Source: an uncultured Pseudomonadota bacterium (GTDB lineage Bacteria > Pseudomonadota > Alphaproteobacteria > Rs-D84). From it: 25,542 nucleotides of DNA. Made by a program: the position numbers and the translations under genes. Positions 21,300 to 25,542 of this stretch are shown here, in pieces. The stretch is from contig CAMVPZ010000002.1 in NCBI GenBank assembly GCA_947169505.1, forward strand, positions 1-25,542, given 5' to 3'. A model generated the notes under the pieces. It saw nothing but the letters and a program-made list of their open reading frames with translations, was not told where the DNA came from and did no database searches. How positions within the stretch are numbered: the first letter of the stretch is position 1; the number at the start of each line of letters is the position of its first letter.

Positions 21300-22107
21300 A
21301 TGGTTTTGCCTGGAAGTTTTCACGTGCTTTTTGAACGTTCAATGAAGAATCTGTTGTGTTTAATCCTTTGTCCATTAATACCAATTGTCCATAATATGCC
21401 TGCATCATTGGGTCATAGGCATTTTCAGAAGAAATCCATTTATCTTCGCCAGAATTTGGAATTCCGTATTTATCAATAACCCCTTGCCAAAAAGCCAAAA
21501 TCTTTTTTTCACGAATGTTTTCAAATTTTTCATCCATACCTTCTATGACATTAACATCATTGTTATAAACAATTTTCCACACTAAATTATCTGTGACATT
21601 ACTGGTAAAATAAACATCTATGGTTTCGCCGGTAGACTGTCGTTCAAGATGTATTTCAGAAACATAAAGTAATCCACGGTTTTGCGCCAAAGAACGTATA
21701 CACTTTTCCAATTGATCGGGAATAAATATATTTCTTTGACGACATTCATAATCCAAATTATATCGCCATTCTTTGTTTAAAGAATAAACAACACTTTGAT
21801 TTTTTCGTGGTGCATAAAGCCCAGAATTATCAAAAAATAAATTATATACTTCGTAATAATTCATTCCCAACATTACACCCGCAATATCAAAATGCTTTAC
21901 ATCCATTCCGCCCATACCGTCTTTCAAAGTGACATTTTCTGCATTAATATCATCATCACTGTCAACAGTGGCAAAGCTGTCAAAATCTAAATCATCTTGA
22001 CCATATTCTGCTTCATCCATAAAATCAAAATCATCATCCGCCAATAAAACAGGCGAATACATGAAAATTGATATCACAGACATAAAATATATAATTTTCT
22101 TTATCAT
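21289..22107 (-). CDS. Secreted protein with acidic N-terminal linker, unknown function
   Basis: 272 aa. A signal peptide is clear (MIKKIIYFMSVISIFMYSPV, then LLA before DDD, cleavage near residue 23). The mature start is a very acidic stretch of about 40 residues (Asp/Glu-rich). A globular domain of ~200 residues follows, beginning around FDIAGVMLGMNYYEVYNLF, with two cysteines that could pair (CRQRN, KCIRS). The family is not recognised. It starts within the last bases of the upstream VirB8-like gene (4-nt overlap), so it belongs to the same operon. A periplasmic partner of the two VirB8-like proteins is inferred. Confidence 0.75.
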   Translation of the reverse strand: MIKKIIYFMSVISIFMYSPVLLADDDFDFMDEAEYGQDDLDFDSFATVDSDDDINAENVTLKDGMGGMDVKHFDIAGVMLGMNYYEVYNLFFDNSGLYAPRKNQSVVYSLNKEWRYNLDYECRQRNIFIPDQLEKCIRSLAQNRGLLYVSEIHLERQSTGETIDVYFTSNVTDNLVWKIVYNNDVNVIEGMDEKFENIREKKILAFWQGVIDKYGIPNSGEDKWISSENAYDPMMQAYYGQLVLMDKGLNTTDSSLNVQKARENFQAKPYAF

Positions 22108-22766
22108 TGCTTTTCACCAATATTTATTACCATGAATTGAAACAGCCCCGTTGGATCTTTGCCAGATTCCAAATAAGACCGTATATCAAAATTCTTTCCG
22201 TTTATCGTTTTTCGTATTCCCGGAACAAAACGAATTTCAAGATACAATATACCATCATCATAAATCGGTTCAGCGCTCATCATATTTGATTCTGTCCATG
22301 TTGTTGTATAATAACGTACTATATAAGACATTGTTTCTTCATCATTTGAATTTCCAGAATTTTTATTATATGTTGCAACACCAACCTCACGAACTGTACG
22401 AAACATATTTTTTTCAGACATATCAGAAATGATTTTCGCTTCGGTTTGTTGCCATTGTTGAAATGCACTTTGCGAAGACAAATTTTTTAATGCAACCCTG
22501 TTTTCAACATTTGTATCGCCCGGTATAACTTTGAAATATTCAGAAACATATTTACGTATTAATTTATCACGCAAATCAGCAGCAGACATATTATCCAGAT
22601 TTTGTAAATTCCCAACACGCTGACGTGCAGAATTGTTTATTTGGAATATATAAGATTTGATAGAAGAATTTTCATTTGCACGATAAACAAGTGTCGCCAA
22701 AACCAACATAGCGAACACGGTTGCTAATAAAAATATGCCGGTAAAAAAAGACTGTATCTTTCTCAT
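22104..22766 (-). CDS. VirB8-like inner-membrane protein B
   Basis: 220 aa with a short cytoplasmic start, one transmembrane helix (~9-28, FTGIFLLATVFAMLVLATLV) and a periplasmic domain of about 170 residues. Overall architecture, predicted helix-rich start and following strands (TMSYIVRYYTTTW, GILYLEIRFVPGI) resemble the NTF2-like VirB8 domain of type IV secretion systems. No exact family motif is visible. It overlaps the preceding VirB8-like gene and the following secreted-protein gene by 4 nt each (ATGA), a tightly coupled operon. Called by architecture and context, so moderately sure. Confidence 0.6.
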   Translation of the reverse strand: MRKIQSFFTGIFLLATVFAMLVLATLVYRANENSSIKSYIFQINNSARQRVGNLQNLDNMSAADLRDKLIRKYVSEYFKVIPGDTNVENRVALKNLSSQSAFQQWQQTEAKIISDMSEKNMFRTVREVGVATYNKNSGNSNDEETMSYIVRYYTTTWTESNMMSAEPIYDDGILYLEIRFVPGIRKTINGKNFDIRSYLESGKDPTGLFQFMVINIGEKQ

Positions 22767-23473
22767 TTTGTAATCCGGTATGAATTAAATTTACTGACAT
22801 AATACCCAAATGTTGCAGGATATAAATTAACATTTCTTTCAATTTCTATAAAAGCCAACACACGAAAATTTCCATTAACGGATGATTTTACATTAATGCG
22901 AACCGACCATTTACTGGCGTCTTGGGAAATTTTTTCAGGTTTTGATGATATGACTTCATTAGAAACGTCCCATATTTCGTTTGCCTGGTCAATTCTGGCT
23001 TTGTAATCTGGCAATACTTTTTTCATGAAAACATCAAACACACTTTCAGCGGATTTACATGACAAAGCACAATATTTGTTTTCTGGATTAAATTGTTGTG
23101 GACTGCTGCATTCTTCCAAAGAACATTTTTGCCAGATATCATTGTTTATATCCGGATCTGTTGAAATCGTAAACCAATCCTTTGCGAAATCATTAACCAA
23201 TTTTTGTTGAATATATTGATATTGAGGTATTGGTTTTTTGTGTTCATCAGGATAAGAAACAACATTCCATTCTTCCATTACCGTATCAACAGATATCAAA
23301 AACGGAAAATTCTTTTTTAAATGTCTGCCCAGTAATAAAAAACCACATGCAACAACAATAAAAAAGAACACAATTAAAATCCAAATAGAAACAGTGCGGG
23401 TTAAAGCAATCGTTTTGCCCGCAGGAAACGCAGGTGTATTAAAATCGTTTGGATAATCCACCCAATCCCCCAT
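22763..23473 (-). CDS. VirB8-like inner-membrane protein A
   Basis: 236 aa. A Pro-rich cytoplasmic start (WVDYPNDFNTPAFPAGK) precedes one transmembrane helix (~28-48, SIWILIVFFFIVVACGFLLL). A periplasmic domain with an NTF2/VirB8-like layout follows: a helix with YIQQKLVNDFAKDWF, then late strands WSVRINVKSSV and FRVLAFIEIERNVN. A four-cysteine insert (KCSLEECSSP...YCALSCKS, ~115-140) may form disulfides. It starts 16 nt after the small lipoprotein gene. Position between a VirB7-size lipoprotein and a second VirB8-like protein supports a type IV-secretion-like link, but ATPases and other components are not in the window. Confidence 0.65.
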   Translation of the reverse strand: MGDWVDYPNDFNTPAFPAGKTIALTRTVSIWILIVFFFIVVACGFLLLGRHLKKNFPFLISVDTVMEEWNVVSYPDEHKKPIPQYQYIQQKLVNDFAKDWFTISTDPDINNDIWQKCSLEECSSPQQFNPENKYCALSCKSAESVFDVFMKKVLPDYKARIDQANEIWDVSNEVISSKPEKISQDASKWSVRINVKSSVNGNFRVLAFIEIERNVNLYPATFGYYVSKFNSYRITK

Positions 23474-23489
23474 AAATTAATTAAATATT

Positions 23490-23645
23490 TTATGCCTGAT
23501 ACACCAGTATGCAAGCACACGGACTTAATTTCAATTCGTTATTGTCATATCCAATACCAACCGGTTCGCTGTCATATATTTGACCACAACCAGACATTCC
23601 CAAACCAATAACGGCCAATGTACAAATTATAAGAAATTTTTTCAT
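23490..23645 (-). CDS. 51-aa VirB7-size lipoprotein
   Basis: A very short gene with a strong AAAGGAGAT Shine-Dalgarno sequence and a promoter just upstream. The N-terminus MKKFLIICTLAVIGLGMSGC is a lipoprotein signal with lipobox GMSGC, so C20 would be lipidated. The mature part is 32 residues and ends LSPCACILVYQA, with a Cys-x-Cys that could form disulfides. Size, lipid anchor and position directly before two VirB8-like genes recall VirB7, the small outer-membrane lipoprotein of type IV secretion. Sequence is too short to prove homology. Confidence 0.75.
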   Translation of the reverse strand: MKKFLIICTLAVIGLGMSGCGQIYDSEPVGIGYDNNELKLSPCACILVYQA

Positions 23646-23668
23646 GCTGTTATCTCCTTTCTTGTAAG

Positions 23669-23698
23669 ATTATAAGAAAAATCCAAATCCCTAGTCAA
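23669..23698 (-). promoter_or_regulatory. Promoter of the lipoprotein/VirB8-like/yraN operon
   Basis: On the minus strand TTGACT (23698-23693), an 18-nt spacer, then a perfect TATAAT (23674-23669). It lies between bamA and the lipoprotein ATG. Confidence 0.75.
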
Positions 23699-23709
23699 GA
23701 TAAAATAAT

Positions 23710-25542
23710 TTAAAACTGTGTTGCGAACGAAAGCAAAAAGCGTTGTTCGTCATCATATTTATTGACTTTCAATGGCCATCCCCAAGAGAAATTCATTGGT
23801 CCCATAGGTGTATTCCAATAAATACCAACACCTGCAGATGTGCGCCAATCTTCGTCTATGATGTTTTTTTGACCTTGGTATTCAAATTCACGTTTTGGTG
23901 GTTTGCCCAAAATACCGTAATCCATGAATACGAAACCTTTGATTTGATATTCGTCTGGGATAAATATTGGGAAATTAAGTTGTGTGGAACCGTTTGCTTT
24001 CCATAATCCACCCAATGAATAAGTTCTGTAAAACCAGTTGCGTGAGCCAATACCGGCAACTTCGAATCCACGCAGGTTTTCGCCACCCAAGAAATAACGG
24101 TAAACACGTGGAATATAATCATTGCTTTCCAAAGATTGTAAATAACCAAATTCCCATGAAGATTTTAATTGCCATCTGTCATCAAAGAATTTGACCAATC
24201 CTGTGATATCAGCATTGTATCGCATAAAAGTATTTGTTCCGCCAAATCCAGTATAGGCAATCCCAATGTTTCCAACAATACCAGTATGAGTATTTTGTTG
24301 GAAATTTGTATTTAAATTATAATAGCGTAAGTTTGTTCCCAAAGTGTAAAGATTAGCTTTGTTCCATCCACCCAGTTGCAAATCATAGTTTTGATCAAAC
24401 GAAGCAGACAATCGCATAGTTTGTGTCCAATGATCTGTTAATCGCCATCCTAATCTTCCTGCGACTACAAAAGAATCACGGTCGTATCCATAACCACCCA
24501 ATTTAGAATATTTATATTGAGTATAAGACACATCAAATCCACCAGATAATTCACGATTAAACAAAAATGGTTCGGTAAAACTGAACAAAGCCTGACGTTG
24601 ATATTGTGCAATAGAACCTTTGATTTGAACGATTTGTCCACGTCCCATGAAATTGTTTTCTGTTATTCCGGCATCAATCATAAAACCGTTTATAGTTGAC
24701 CAACCCAATCCACCAGACAATTCGCCTGTGGGTTGTTCTTCTACCTTTACGTCCAAATTCATCATGTTGGCGTCTTGCAACCTTGTTGGAACCATTTGGA
24801 CATCTTTGAAATAACGTGTGCGCATTAAATTTTGACGGCCTGTTTCAATTGTTTGCAGAGAAAAAGGATCGCCTTCACGCATTGGCAAATGATGTTCAAT
24901 AACATTATCAAATGTTCGTACATTCCCTAATAAATTTATATTGTTGATATAAATTCTGTTTGTTTTATTGATTTTAAATTTTATATCCACAGTTCTGGTA
25001 TCATCGTGTTTTTCCGGTATTGGTTCCACACTGATAAACGCATAACCGTGATCTGCGACTTTGCCACGGATTGCATTAATAGTTGCATCAATTTCATCAA
25101 TGTTATAAACATCTTTTTTTGATACAGTTAATACTTTTTGCAATTCTTTGTCTGGAACATCAGGGAAAGGATTGTCAATGCTGACATTACCAATTTTATA
25201 TTGATTTCCTTCATCCACAGTGTATTTCACAGAATAATATTCTCTGGTGTCAGTGAATGTTCCTTTGACATCAGTTATACGAAAATCCAAAAATCCATTT
25301 CGTAAATAAAATTGATTCAATAATTGTTGATCGTATTGAATTCTGTCTTCGTCATATACATCAAATTGTGTCATAAAACGCCACCACGCATGTTCACGTG
25401 ATAACAATTCGCTTCGCAAAGTACTGGAACGAAACTTTTTGTTGTTTTCAAAATCTATACTTTCGATATATGTTGGATGACCTTCTTTGATTTCATATAC
25501 AATGTTTACCCGATTATTGTCTAAATCTATTCTTTTTGGATT
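23710..25542 (-). CDS. bamA: Outer membrane protein assembly factor BamA (partial, N-terminus off the right edge)
   Basis: 610 residues are seen and no start codon is included; the frame remains open at 25542. BamA inserts beta-barrel proteins into the outer membrane. The visible part holds several POTRA domains (VYEIKEGHPTYIESIDFENN, YKIGNVSI, IYINNINLLGNVRT) and the complete 16-stranded barrel. The loop-6 motif appears as NLRGFE. The C-terminus ends in FATQF, a normal barrel sorting signal with terminal Phe. The signal peptide and first POTRA parts are outside the window. Downstream comes the lipoprotein operon with its own promoter. Confidence 0.97.
   Translation of the reverse strand, partial: NPKRIDLDNNRVNIVYEIKEGHPTYIESIDFENNKKFRSSTLRSELLSREHAWWRFMTQFDVYDEDRIQYDQQLLNQFYLRNGFLDFRITDVKGTFTDTREYYSVKYTVDEGNQYKIGNVSIDNPFPDVPDKELQKVLTVSKKDVYNIDEIDATINAIRGKVADHGYAFISVEPIPEKHDDTRTVDIKFKINKTNRIYINNINLLGNVRTFDNVIEHHLPMREGDPFSLQTIETGRQNLMRTRYFKDVQMVPTRLQDANMMNLDVKVEEQPTGELSGGLGWSTINGFMIDAGITENNFMGRGQIVQIKGSIAQYQRQALFSFTEPFLFNRELSGGFDVSYTQYKYSKLGGYGYDRDSFVVAGRLGWRLTDHWTQTMRLSASFDQNYDLQLGGWNKANLYTLGTNLRYYNLNTNFQQNTHTGIVGNIGIAYTGFGGTNTFMRYNADITGLVKFFDDRWQLKSSWEFGYLQSLESNDYIPRVYRYFLGGENLRGFEVAGIGSRNWFYRTYSLGGLWKANGSTQLNFPIFIPDEYQIKGFVFMDYGILGKPPKREFEYQGQKNIIDEDWRTSAGVGIYWNTPMGPMNFSWGWPLKVNKYDDEQRFLLSFATQF

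Noticed and set aside
1..25542. CRISPR arrays, tRNA or rRNA genes, insertion sequences
   Set aside because: None was found on reading both strands: no regular spaced repeats, cloverleaf with CCA-type end, rRNA blocks or transposase.

Overview
The window looks like the chromosome of an AT-rich alphaproteobacterium, probably a small-genome, host-associated or gut-type lineage. The evidence is a coiled-coil DUF4164-like gene coupled to zapA, together with gap, miaA, priA, a BirA without an HTH domain, dnaB, yraN and bamA. Coding sequence is very dense and A/T-biased throughout. I cannot name the species.

Layout. 1-8642 holds host genes: a partial Glu-rich AT-hook protein (-), a DUF4164-like/zapA pair, two small unknown proteins that share a C-terminal tail, gap (-), miaA, an APH-like kinase (-), priA, a strong candidate small RNA on the minus strand (about 7116-6933), an orphan HTH protein, and a winged-helix gene overlapping birA. 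8647-20949 is a podovirus-type virion gene cluster: SleB-like wall hydrolase, holin-like protein, scaffold, a Lys/Ala histone H1-like protein, major capsid, capsid-adjacent protein, tail tubular A and B, a small virion-associated protein, terminase ATPase half, terminase nuclease half, portal, a Bbp19-like protein and a membrane/coiled-coil protein. 15076-18361 is a minus-strand island inside that cluster: an unknown 213-aa protein, a regulator with two HTH domains, and the apparently host-type replicative helicase dnaB. It sits exactly between the two terminase halves. 20946-25542 is host again, all on the minus strand: yraN, a secreted acidic protein, two VirB8-like membrane proteins, a 51-aa VirB7-size lipoprotein, and partial bamA.

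Main interpretation. No integrase, phage replication gene, phage RNA polymerase, tail fibre or recognisable small terminase is seen. The cluster abuts birA and yraN without room for attachment sites, its reading frames are open, and its base composition matches its neighbours. This fits a domesticated podovirus-like particle system, possibly a gene transfer agent, better than a fresh prophage. Its terminase is split at the ATPase/nuclease boundary. Both halves keep their catalytic motifs, and the nuclease half has its own Shine-Dalgarno sequence, which lies antisense inside the first codons of dnaB. A DNA-condensing H1-like protein is encoded inside the head module. This is inference from sequence; particle production has not been shown.

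A second theme is transcription start architecture. Four host genes (544, 3053, 4738, 7571) and possibly dnaB have promoter-like -35/-10 pairs placed so that the predicted start of transcription falls on the start codon, and they lack a Shine-Dalgarno sequence. They look like leaderless mRNAs. The phage-type genes instead use clear Shine-Dalgarno leaders, several with a recurrent AACCAAA-AGG block.
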